Shown here: one piece after another, positions 1 to 5,356 of the stretch
Numbering within the stretch: the first letter of the stretch is position 1
Layout of the letters: each line of letters begins with the position of its first letter
Assembly: GCA_946481265.1 (NCBI GenBank)
Contig: CAMLNE010000259.1
Coordinates: forward strand, 1 to 6,168
DNA: 6,168 nt
Direction of reading: 5' to 3'
Source: an uncultured Panacagrimonas sp.
GTDB taxonomy: Bacteria; Pseudomonadota; Gammaproteobacteria; Nevskiales; Nevskiaceae
Made by a program: the position numbers and the translations under genes
The notes under the pieces: generated by a model
The model's database searches: none
What the model was told of the DNA's origin: nothing
The model's input: only the letters and a program-made list of their open reading frames with translations

Positions 1-1
1 G

Positions 2-199
2 GCGCTGATCATGACCGCCATCGGCCTGGCCGTGGCGATCCCCGCGGTGCTCGGCTACAACTTCATCGTGCGCGCCAACCGCATCACGCTGTCGCGCCTG
101 GACTCCTTCGCCCACGACCTGTTCGCCTTCCTCACCACCGGTGCGAAGATCGACGGGCACATGTCCTCGCCCAACGTCGCCCCGCTCAAGCGCGCCTAG
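2..199 (+). CDS. exbB: ExbB/TolQ/MotA-family proton channel, C-terminal end (partial)
   Basis: Only the last 65 or so codons are present; the gene enters from the left edge and its true start is outside. The frame is open from base 2 and ends with TAG at 197-199. The visible protein begins [20 protein letters not shown], which matches the last transmembrane helix of ExbB/TolQ proteins (the T-A-x-G-L-x-V-A-I-P-A stretch), followed by the usual cytoplasmic helix ([19 protein letters not shown]). In the family, ExbB forms the inner-membrane pentamer that uses the proton gradient with ExbD to power TonB. The following exbD ORF, starting 10 bases after the stop, favours ExbB over TolQ or MotA. Assignment to the TonB system rather than Tol-Pal rests on this neighbour and on the redox/uptake-like genes downstream. 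Confidence 0.9.
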   Translation, partial: ALIMTAIGLAVAIPAVLGYNFIVRANRITLSRLDSFAHDLFAFLTTGAKIDGHMSSPNVAPLKRA

Positions 200-203
200 G
201 AGA
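198..203 (+). promoter_or_regulatory. Ribosome binding site of exbD
   Basis: AGGAGA overlaps the exbB stop codon and lies 6 bases before the ATG at 210. It decides the exbD start: the same frame has an earlier ATG at 141, but that would overlap exbB by 59 bases and add 23 residues with no resemblance to ExbD. The overlap of stop and binding site suggests translational coupling of exbB and exbD. Confidence 0.8.
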
Positions 204-209
204 CCGGCC

Positions 210-632
210 ATGGCCTTCGGCTCCTTCAACTCCGGCTCCAACAGCGCCCCGATGGCGGAGATCAACGTCATCCCGCTGGTCGACATCATGCTCGTGCTGC
301 TGGTGATCTTCATCATCACGGCGCCCCTGCTCACCCATGCGGTGAAGATCGACCTGCCCAAGGCCGACAGCAGCGCCAACATCCTGAAGGTCGACAACGT
401 GCAGCTCGCCATCGACGGCGCCGGCACGCTCTACTGGAACGGCCAGGTGGTCGACCAGGCCGCGCTGTCCGCGCGCATGCAGGCAGCGGCCGCGTTGCCG
501 GTGCATCCGGAGATCCACATCCACGCGGACCGCGACGCGCGCTACCAGGCCATCGCCGAGGTGATGAGCGAGGCGGCCCGCAACGGCCTGGGCAAGATCG
601 GCTTCGTCACCGATCCTTCCGCGGACAACTGA
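210..632 (+). CDS. exbD: ExbD/TolR-family biopolymer transport protein
   Basis: This 140-residue protein is the usual ExbD length. A short cytoplasmic N terminus leads into M-A-E-I-N-V-I-P-L-V-D-I-M-L-V-L-L-V-I-F (residues 15-34), the family's signature and single transmembrane helix. Asp25 is the conserved membrane aspartate needed for proton use in ExbD. The rest (about 45-140) is the periplasmic domain, with the typical V-K-I-D-L-P-K-A segment after the membrane and an E-I-H-I-H-A-D-R-D-A-R-Y segment (101-112) as in ExbD/TolR. It would partner ExbB to energise TonB-dependent outer-membrane uptake. It sits 10 bases after exbB and 17 bases before the PepSY gene, so it probably shares their transcript. 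No tonB gene is seen in the window. Confidence 0.95.
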   Translation: MAFGSFNSGSNSAPMAEINVIPLVDIMLVLLVIFIITAPLLTHAVKIDLPKADSSANILKVDNVQLAIDGAGTLYWNGQVVDQAALSARMQAAAALPVHPEIHIHADRDARYQAIAEVMSEAARNGLGKIGFVTDPSADN

Positions 633-649
633 AGACCGCCGCCGCCCGC

Positions 650-1303
650 ATGAGTCCGACCCCCTCGCCCGCGGTGCTTGCGACGGCGCCGAAATCCGCG
701 GCGCGCGCGTGGTGGCTCAGGACGCTGCACCAGTGGCACTGGATCAGCGCCGCCCTCAGCCTGGTCGGCCTGGTCCTGTTCTCGGTCACCGGCATCACGC
801 TCAACCATGCCGCGCAGATCAAGGCCAGTCCCGAGGTGGTCAGCCGCACCGCGCTCCTGCCCGAGCCACTGCGCGAGCAGCTCGCGGCCGCCGCGTCGCA
901 GGCCGGGCCGGAGCTGCCCGCGGCGCTGTCCGGCTGGCTGGCATCCACCTGGTCGCTGTCGGGCGTATCGGGTCGCGCCGAATGGAGCCAGGACGAGCTC
1001 TACCTGGCGCTGCCGCGGCCGGGCGGCGATGGCTGGGTCAGCATCGACCTGGCCAGCGGCGAGGCCGAGTACGAGACCACCGACCGCGGCTGGATCTCCT
1101 ACTTCAACGACCTGCACAAGGGTCGCAACGCCGGCGCCATGTGGGGCTGGTTCATCGACCTGTTCGCCGTGGCCTGCCTGGTGTTCGCGATCACCGGCCT
1201 GTGCCTGCTGCAGATCCACGCGGCGCGGCGGCCCGCGACCTGGCCGACGGTGACGCTCGGCCTGGTCCTGCCGCTGATCCTGATCCTCCTGTTCGTCCAC
1301 TGA
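650..1303 (+). CDS. PepSY-associated transmembrane protein (PiuB-like small form)
   Basis: This 217-residue inner-membrane protein resembles the small PepSY-associated transmembrane helix family found beside iron-uptake genes. Predicted helices lie near residues 32-51, 163-187 and 198-215, with a soluble loop of about 110 residues between the first two. Lys15, Arg19, Arg24 and Arg193/Arg194 put the N terminus and the short second loop in the cytoplasm and the large loop in the periplasm. Recognisable segments are L-H-Q-W-H-W before helix 1, S-V-T-G-I-T-L-N-H at its end, L-H-K-G-R-N before helix 2 and F-A-I-T-G-L-C-L in it. His27, His30, His53, His156 and His190 flank the helices and could bind heme; this is inference. 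The ATG at 650 has only a weak binding site (GAAGA about 12 bases upstream). The gene lies 17 bases after exbD and 17 before the DUF2271 gene. Its likely job is to carry electrons across the inner membrane. Confidence 0.8.
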   Translation: MSPTPSPAVLATAPKSAARAWWLRTLHQWHWISAALSLVGLVLFSVTGITLNHAAQIKASPEVVSRTALLPEPLREQLAAAASQAGPELPAALSGWLASTWSLSGVSGRAEWSQDELYLALPRPGGDGWVSIDLASGEAEYETTDRGWISYFNDLHKGRNAGAMWGWFIDLFAVACLVFAITGLCLLQIHAARRPATWPTVTLGLVLPLILILLFVH

Positions 1304-1309
1304 TCATCC

Positions 1310-1316
1310 GAAGAGA
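1310..1316 (+). promoter_or_regulatory. Ribosome binding site of the DUF2271 gene
   Basis: GAAGAGA sits 4 bases before the ATG at 1321, in the 17-base gap after the PepSY gene. It is a purine-rich stretch in otherwise GC-rich DNA and supports the chosen start. Confidence 0.5.
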
Positions 1317-1320
1317 TCCG

Positions 1321-1899
1321 ATGCGCTCCTCCCTGCTCAAACGCACGCCCTGGTCCCTGGCCCTCTGCGGCCTGTTCGCCGGTCCGGCGGCCGCCGCCGA
1401 TGTCACGCTCGCCATCGAGCTGCCGCGCCTGGACCTGGCCGAATACCACCGCCCCTACGTCGCGACCTGGATCGAGCGCGAGGACCGTACGGTCGCCGCC
1501 AACCTCGCCGTCTGGTACCAGCTGCAGAAGGCGCGGGCGACGCCGCCCAAGCCGGGCGGCGCGCAGTCGATGGGCGGTGCGTCGGAGAACGGCACCAAGT
1601 GGCTGCCCGACCTGCGCCAGTGGTGGCGGCGCACCGGGCGTGAACTGACGATGCCGGTCGATGGCATCAGCGGCGCGACGCGTGCGGCCGGCGTCCACGA
1701 GCTCGGTTTCAGCGGTGCCGGCTCGCCGTTCGAGGATCTGCCCGCCGGCCACTACAAGCTGATGGTGGAAGCCGCGCGCGAGGAAGGGGGACGCGAGATC
1801 CTCGCCATCCCGTTCGACTGGCCGGCGACCCAGTCCGCGACGCTCGATGCGCAGGGTTCACGCGAGCTGGGTGCGCTGCGCCTCGACATCAAGCCCTGA
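1321..1899 (+). CDS. DUF2271 periplasmic protein, candidate covalent FMN carrier
   Basis: This 192-residue protein has a Sec-type signal peptide: basic N terminus (R2, K7, R8), hydrophobic core about residues 11-22 and a cleavage region A-A-A-A-D near residue 26. The mature part resembles DUF2271 proteins: E-Y-H-R-P-Y-V-A-T-W-I-E (41-52), L-A-V-W-Y-Q-L (62-68) and K-W-L-P-D-L-R-Q-W-W-R-R-T-G (93-106). Just after this comes D-G-I-S-G-A-T (114-120), the consensus at which ApbE enzymes link FMN through a phosphoester to threonine in NqrC, RnfG and other FMN-binding domains; Thr120 would be the acceptor. An apbE gene lies two genes downstream. The mature protein has no cysteine, so disulfides and c-type heme are excluded. 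I infer a periplasmic flavoprotein that passes electrons between the PepSY protein and an unknown acceptor. Family assignment is fairly firm; the flavin is unproven. Confidence 0.8.
   Translation: MRSSLLKRTPWSLALCGLFAGPAAAADVTLAIELPRLDLAEYHRPYVATWIEREDRTVAANLAVWYQLQKARATPPKPGGAQSMGGASENGTKWLPDLRQWWRRTGRELTMPVDGISGATRAAGVHELGFSGAGSPFEDLPAGHYKLMVEAAREEGGREILAIPFDWPATQSATLDAQGSRELGALRLDIKP
1660..1680 (+). other. Candidate flavinylation motif D-G-I-S-G-A-T in the DUF2271 protein
   Basis: These bases encode residues 114-120 of the DUF2271 protein. The spacing and residues fit the known ApbE target pattern (Asp, then Ser/Thr-Gly-Ala-Thr), with the last Thr (codon 1678-1680) as the FMN attachment residue. 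It is the only such motif I found among the proteins of the block. The role is inferred from the motif and from the ApbE gene in the same operon. Confidence 0.65.
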
Positions 1900-1923
1900 A
1901 TCCGACCGCCACCCGAATACCGC

Positions 1924-1947
1924 CTCCAGGACAGACTCCAGGACAGA
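1924..1947 (+). repeat. Perfect 12-bp tandem repeat duplicating the ribosome binding site of the DUF4198 gene
   Basis: CTCCAGGACAGA occurs twice with no gap (1924-1935 and 1936-1947), immediately before the ATG at 1951. Each copy holds AGGA, at 1928-1931 and 1940-1943. The second is 7 bases from the start codon, a normal distance; the first is 19 bases away and probably too far to act directly. This lies in the longest gap inside the operon (51 bases). Confidence 0.85.
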
Positions 1948-1950
1948 CCC

Positions 1951-2760
1951 ATGAAGAAGATCGCCCTCGCGCTGGCCATCGCCGCGCTGCCCCTTGCGGC
2001 CCATGCCCACAAGCAGTGGTTCGCACCGTCCAAGACCGTCCTCAGCGTCGGCCAGTGGATCACGGTCGACGCCGCCGTCTCCTCGGACCCGTTCAATCTC
2101 GACCACAACCCCGCGCGCATCCAGGACCTGGTCGTCACCGGCCCCGACGGCAAGCCGGTGCAGGTGCAGAACGCGCACACCGGCAAGTTGCGCAGCACCT
2201 TCGACGTGCAGCTCGAGCAGGCCGGCACCTACAAGATCGCGATCGAGCACCAGGGCACCACCGCACGCTGGGAGGAGAACGGCCAGCGCAAGTTCTGGCC
2301 GCCGCGCGGCCAGCCGTTCAGCGCCGAGGGCTACGCGCGCGAAGTCCCCGCCGACGCCGACCAGCTCAACGTCACCGAGTCGTTCTCGCGGCTGGTGACC
2401 TTCGCCACCGCCGGCGCGCCGAACGACACGGCGCTCGCACCCAGCGGCCGCGGCCTGGAGCTGGCGCCGGTCGACAGCGTCACCGACCTCTACGTCGGCG
2501 AGCCGACGCAGTTGCGCTTCCTGCTCGATGGCAAGCCGGCGGCGGACCTGGAGGTGGAGATCATTGCCGACGGCATGCGCTACCGCAGCGCGGTGGATGC
2601 GCTCGAACTCAGGACCGACGCGGACGGCCTGATCAGCGTGGACTGGAAGGCGCCGGGCCTGTACTGGATGTCGGCCTCGATCACCGACGACAAGGCCACG
2701 CCTCCGGCCCGGAAGCGGCGCACCTCGTACACCGCGACCGTGGAAGTGCTCACGCCCTGA
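1951..2760 (+). CDS. DUF4198 periplasmic protein, possible metal-binding partner
   Basis: This 269-residue protein has a clear signal peptide: M-K-K, hydrophobic core about residues 4-17, then L-A-A-H-A-H-K-Q-W-F. Cleavage after Ala19 leaves His20 as the first mature residue; cleavage after Ala17 leaves H-A-H, with histidine at position 3. Both are arrangements that can bind copper or nickel. The mature part fits DUF4198 (a family with NikM-like and CopC-like relatives): an N-terminal beta domain (A-G-T-Y-K-I-A-I-E-H, 91-100), a central G-R-G-L-E-L-A-P-V-D (167-176), and a C-terminal immunoglobulin-like domain with Y-V-G-E-P-T-Q-L-R-F-L-L-D-G-K-P-A-A-D-L (181-200) and G-L-Y-W-M-S-A (236-242). 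There is no membrane anchor. It probably acts in the periplasm as a binding or scaffold partner of the PepSY/DUF2271 electron-transfer proteins. Substrate and metal are unknown. Confidence 0.85.
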   Translation: MKKIALALAIAALPLAAHAHKQWFAPSKTVLSVGQWITVDAAVSSDPFNLDHNPARIQDLVVTGPDGKPVQVQNAHTGKLRSTFDVQLEQAGTYKIAIEHQGTTARWEENGQRKFWPPRGQPFSAEGYAREVPADADQLNVTESFSRLVTFATAGAPNDTALAPSGRGLELAPVDSVTDLYVGEPTQLRFLLDGKPAADLEVEIIADGMRYRSAVDALELRTDADGLISVDWKAPGLYWMSASITDDKATPPARKRRTSYTATVEVLTP

Positions 2761-2784
2761 ACCGCACCTGCCCCGCGCCGCTGC

Positions 2785-2789
2785 AGGAG
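2785..2789 (+). promoter_or_regulatory. Ribosome binding site of apbE, embedded in a palindrome
   Basis: AGGAG lies 11 bases before the ATG at 2801, a somewhat long spacing. It overlaps a perfect 10-base palindrome, GGAGCGCTCC (2786-2795). No better binding site or in-frame ATG is visible in the 40-base gap after the DUF4198 gene. Confidence 0.5.
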
Positions 2790-2800
2790 CGCTCCGCGCC

Positions 2801-3790
2801 ATGAACCGCGTGCTGCTGCCGCGCGCGATCTGCGCACCGCCGGTCGCGGCCAGTGGCGACGCATACACGCTGCAGGGTCGCGTGATGGGCGTGGCCTGGT
2901 CGGTGCAGCTGTGCGGCGAGCTGCCGCCGCAGGCCTGGCTGCAGCGTGACGTGCAGCAGACCCTGGACCGGCTCGACGCGCAGATGAGCCACTGGGCGCC
3001 GGATTCCGACCTGGCGATCTACAACCGGCGACCGGCCGGGACCTGGCAGCCGGTTCCCCCAGCGCTGTTCGAACTGCTGGAGGCCGCGCTGCAGATCGCG
3101 CGCGACAGCGACGGCGCCTGCGACCCGACCCTGGGCGCGCTCGTGAAGCTGTGGGGCTTCGGTCCCGGCCAGGCGCGCGACACGCCGCCCGATGCGGCAC
3201 AGGTCGCGCAGCACCTCGCGCGCTGCGGCTGGACGCGCCTGGCGCTCGATCCGCGCGGCCAGCGCGTGTTCCAGCCCGGCGGCCTGGAGCTCGACCTGTC
3301 CTGCATCGCCAAGGGGTACGCGGTCGACGCGGTGTGCGCGCGCCTGGACGAGCTCGGCCTGGCCCACTTCCTGGTCGAGCTCGGCGGCGAGTTGCGAGGC
3401 GCCGGCTGGAAGGCCGATGGCTCGCCCTGGTGGGTGGAGATCGAGCGTCCCGAGGGCGCCACCGCGCGCACGCTGGTGGCGCTGCACGGGCTGGCGGTCG
3501 CCAGCTCCGGCGACTACCGCCAGTTCTTCGAGCACCAGGGTCGCCGCTACGCGCACACGCTCGATCCGCGCAGCGGCTGGCCGCCGGTCGAGGCGCCGGC
3601 CGGCGTCACCGTGCTGCACCCGAGCGCGATGCAGGCCGACGCACAGGCCACCGTGCTCTCGGTGCTCGCCCCCGAGACGGCGCTGGACTACGCCGACCGC
3701 CATGACCTCGCCGCGATCCTGCTGCTGCGCGAGGACGGCGGCCGGTTCTCCGAACGCCTGAGCCGGGCCGCGACGGCGATGCTCGAATGA
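2801..3790 (+). CDS. apbE: FAD:protein FMN transferase (ApbE family)
   Basis: ApbE enzymes use FAD and Mg2+ to attach FMN covalently to Thr/Ser of target proteins. This 329-residue copy has all the usual blocks: M-G-V-A-W-S-V-Q-L (29-37), M-S-H-W-A-P-D-S-D-L (62-71), C-D-P-T-L-G-A-L-V-K-L-W-G-F-G (107-121), L-D-L-S-C-I-A-K-G-Y-A-V-D (164-176), E-L-G-G-E-L-R-G (193-200), A-S-S-G-D-Y-R-Q-F-F-E (234-244), R-Y-A-H-T-L-D-P-R-S-G-W-P (249-261) and A-D-A-Q-A-T-V-L (279-286, with the metal-site Asp280 and Thr284). It therefore looks active. The N terminus has no convincing signal peptide or lipobox, unlike the many exported ApbE proteins; M29 is inside the fold, so a shorter start would not help. The stop overlaps the next start as ATGA, implying coupled translation. 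Its most obvious target is the D-G-I-S-G-A-T motif of the DUF2271 protein in the same block. Confidence 0.95.
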   Translation: MNRVLLPRAICAPPVAASGDAYTLQGRVMGVAWSVQLCGELPPQAWLQRDVQQTLDRLDAQMSHWAPDSDLAIYNRRPAGTWQPVPPALFELLEAALQIARDSDGACDPTLGALVKLWGFGPGQARDTPPDAAQVAQHLARCGWTRLALDPRGQRVFQPGGLELDLSCIAKGYAVDAVCARLDELGLAHFLVELGGELRGAGWKADGSPWWVEIERPEGATARTLVALHGLAVASSGDYRQFFEHQGRRYAHTLDPRSGWPPVEAPAGVTVLHPSAMQADAQATVLSVLAPETALDYADRHDLAAILLLREDGGRFSERLSRAATAMLE

Positions 3791-5295
3791 GCACGCGGGC
3801 CGGCGTCCTGCCGCGGCTGGGCCAGCCGGCGGTCCTGTTGCTGCTGCTCGGCCTGGCCGTCGTCCTGTTTCGCTGGAACCATCCCGCCGCGCCCGCGTTC
3901 GACCCGCAGGCGCCGCGACTGGTGGCGGCCACGATCATCGCGCTGCTGTATGTCCTGTTCTGCGCGTTCCTCGCGCTGCGCCACCGGCGCCATGCGCGGG
4001 TGCCCATGCCGCGCGGCGACGTCGGACAGAACACGGGCACGAACGGCGACGCGGAGCTGTGGGTGATCCATGCCAGCCAGACCGGCACGGCCCAGGACCT
4101 GGCCCTGCGCAGCGCCGAGACGCTGCGCGCCGGCGGCCTGGCCGTGCGCAGCCTGCCGCTGGGCGAACTGGACGCGACGCGGCTCGCCACCTGCCGGCGC
4201 GCGCTGTTCGTGGTCAGCACCACCGGCGAGGGCGATGCGCCGGACGATGCCTACGCCTTCGTGCGCGACGCGATGCAGAACGGCGCATCGCTGTCGCAGC
4301 TGCAGTACGGCCTGCTGGCGTTGGGCGACCGCGCCTACCAGACCTTCTGCGGCTTCGGCCGCACGCTCGATCACTGGCTTCGCGAGCACGGCGCCACGCC
4401 GCTGTTCGACACCGTCGAGGTCGACGACGGCGACGCCGGCGCGCTGCGCCACTGGCAGCACCAGCTCGGCGCGATCGGCGGCGATGCCGGCGCGGCCGAC
4501 TGGACTCCCCCGGCCTACGGGTGCTGGCGCCTGGCGCAGCGGCGCGTGCTCAACGCCGGCAGCCCGGGTGCACCGGCGGTGTGGATCCGCATCGAGCCGG
4601 CGGACGAGGCCTCGGTGCAGTGGCTGCGCACGCCCGATGCCTGGCAGGCCGGCGACATCGCCGAAGTCCTGCCCGGTCCGCCCGGCAGCGCGCGGCCCCA
4701 CCGCGAGTACTCGATCGCTTCGCTGCCCGCCGACGGTGCCATCGAGCTGCTGGTGCGCGAACAGCGTCATGCCGACGGCACGCCCGGCCTGGGCTCCGGC
4801 TGGCTGTGCGCACAGGCCACGCCCGGCGTCCCGATCGCGCTGCGCGTGCGCCGCAATCCGTCGTTCCACGCTCCCGTTGACGACCGCCCGATGATCCTGA
4901 TCGGCAACGGCACCGGCATCGCCGGCCTGCGTGCGCACCTCAAGGCCCGCATCGCGCAGCGTCGTCACCGCAACTGGCTGCTGTTCGGCGAACGCCGGCG
5001 GGCGCAGGACTTCCACTTCGGCGCGGAGCTCGAGGCCTGGCTCGCCGCCGGCCAGCTCGCGCGCCTGGACCTCGCCTTCTCGCGCGATGCCGGCGACGGC
5101 CGCTACGTGCAGGATCTCCTGGCCGGACAGGCGCAGGACCTGCGCGAATGGATCGAGGACGGCGCCACCGTCCATGTCTGCGGCAGCCTGGCCGGCATGG
5201 CGCCCGCCGTCGACGCCGCCCTGGCCGCGATCATCGGCGCCAGGAGCGTCGAGCGCCTGCGCCTGGAAGCGCGCTACCGTCGCGACGTGTACTGA
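3787..5295 (+). CDS. Membrane-anchored NADPH diflavin reductase (sulfite reductase alpha/CPR type)
   Basis: This 502-residue protein has two N-terminal helices (about 13-29 and 45-64); R-H-R-R-H-A-R right after the second places the catalytic part in the cytoplasm. A flavodoxin domain follows (about 90-235): FMN-phosphate loop S-Q-T-G-T-A (97-102), S-T-T-G-E-G-D-A-P-D-D-A (144-155), L-A-L-G-D-R-A-Y-Q-T-F-C (177-188). The ferredoxin-reductase part has the FAD site R-E-Y-S-I-A-S (306-312) and G-L-G-S-G-W-L (334-340). The NADP site has I-G-N-G-T-G-I-A (372-379), L-F-G-E-R (399-403), F-S-R-D (431-434), Y-V-Q-D-L-L (440-445), V-C-G-S-L-A-G-M (464-471) and the C terminus R-Y-R-R-D-V-Y. The stretch between flavodoxin and FAD site is shorter than in CysJ or P450 reductase, suggesting a reduced connecting domain. 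Without CysI or a P450 nearby, it more likely feeds NADPH electrons to the PepSY membrane protein than to sulfite reduction. It starts inside the end of apbE (ATGA). Confidence 0.92.
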   Translation: MSTRAGVLPRLGQPAVLLLLLGLAVVLFRWNHPAAPAFDPQAPRLVAATIIALLYVLFCAFLALRHRRHARVPMPRGDVGQNTGTNGDAELWVIHASQTGTAQDLALRSAETLRAGGLAVRSLPLGELDATRLATCRRALFVVSTTGEGDAPDDAYAFVRDAMQNGASLSQLQYGLLALGDRAYQTFCGFGRTLDHWLREHGATPLFDTVEVDDGDAGALRHWQHQLGAIGGDAGAADWTPPAYGCWRLAQRRVLNAGSPGAPAVWIRIEPADEASVQWLRTPDAWQAGDIAEVLPGPPGSARPHREYSIASLPADGAIELLVREQRHADGTPGLGSGWLCAQATPGVPIALRVRRNPSFHAPVDDRPMILIGNGTGIAGLRAHLKARIAQRRHRNWLLFGERRRAQDFHFGAELEAWLAAGQLARLDLAFSRDAGDGRYVQDLLAGQAQDLREWIEDGATVHVCGSLAGMAPAVDAALAAIIGARSVERLRLEARYRRDVY

Positions 5296-5303
5296 CGCAT
5301 TGC

Positions 5304-5335
5304 CGCGGGACGCCGTCCCTGCGACGGACCCCGCG
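5304..5335. terminator. Candidate bidirectional terminator hairpin between convergent genes
   Basis: The 61-base spacer between the two converging genes can form a two-part stem. The outer stem is CGCGGG (5304-5309) with CCCGCG (5330-5335). The inner stem is CCGTC (5313-5317) with GACGG (5323-5327), with a five-base loop and a small internal loop (3 against 2 bases). No T-run follows on either strand, so intrinsic termination is uncertain. An alternative smaller hairpin GGGAC/GTCCC (5307-5319) competes with it. Confidence 0.4.
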
Positions 5336-5356
5336 CGATCGCATGGATGAGCGCGC

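Noticed and set aside
141..209. Longer exbD start at 141
   Set aside because: The added residues are unlike ExbD and overlap exbB; a good binding site points to the ATG at 210.
2..632. TolQ/TolR of the Tol-Pal system
   Set aside because: No tolA, tolB or pal follows, and the ExbD sequence (Asp25 in V-I-P-L-V-D-I-M-L) and downstream genes fit TonB energisation better.
709..1899. Plus-strand frame of 396 codons starting inside the PepSY gene
   Set aside because: The real part is only the DUF2271 protein from ATG 1321. The upstream portion is an out-of-frame reading of the PepSY gene and not a fusion.
1858..2868. Open frame of 336 codons on the minus strand over the DUF4198 gene
   Set aside because: It shows arginine/alanine-rich shadow composition and no domain, and it overlaps a gene with a clear signal peptide and family motifs.
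3688..5175. Long open frame (495 codons) on the minus strand opposite the diflavin reductase
   Set aside because: Its translation is low-complexity (rich in A, R, G, Q) with no recognisable motif, while the plus strand has complete FMN, FAD and NADPH motifs. Long antisense frames are common in very GC-rich DNA.
3787..5295. Assimilatory sulfite reductase flavoprotein CysJ
   Set aside because: The membrane anchor, the shorter middle region, the absence of cysI/cysH and the surrounding redox/uptake genes argue against a sulfur-assimilation role, though automated annotation may use that name.
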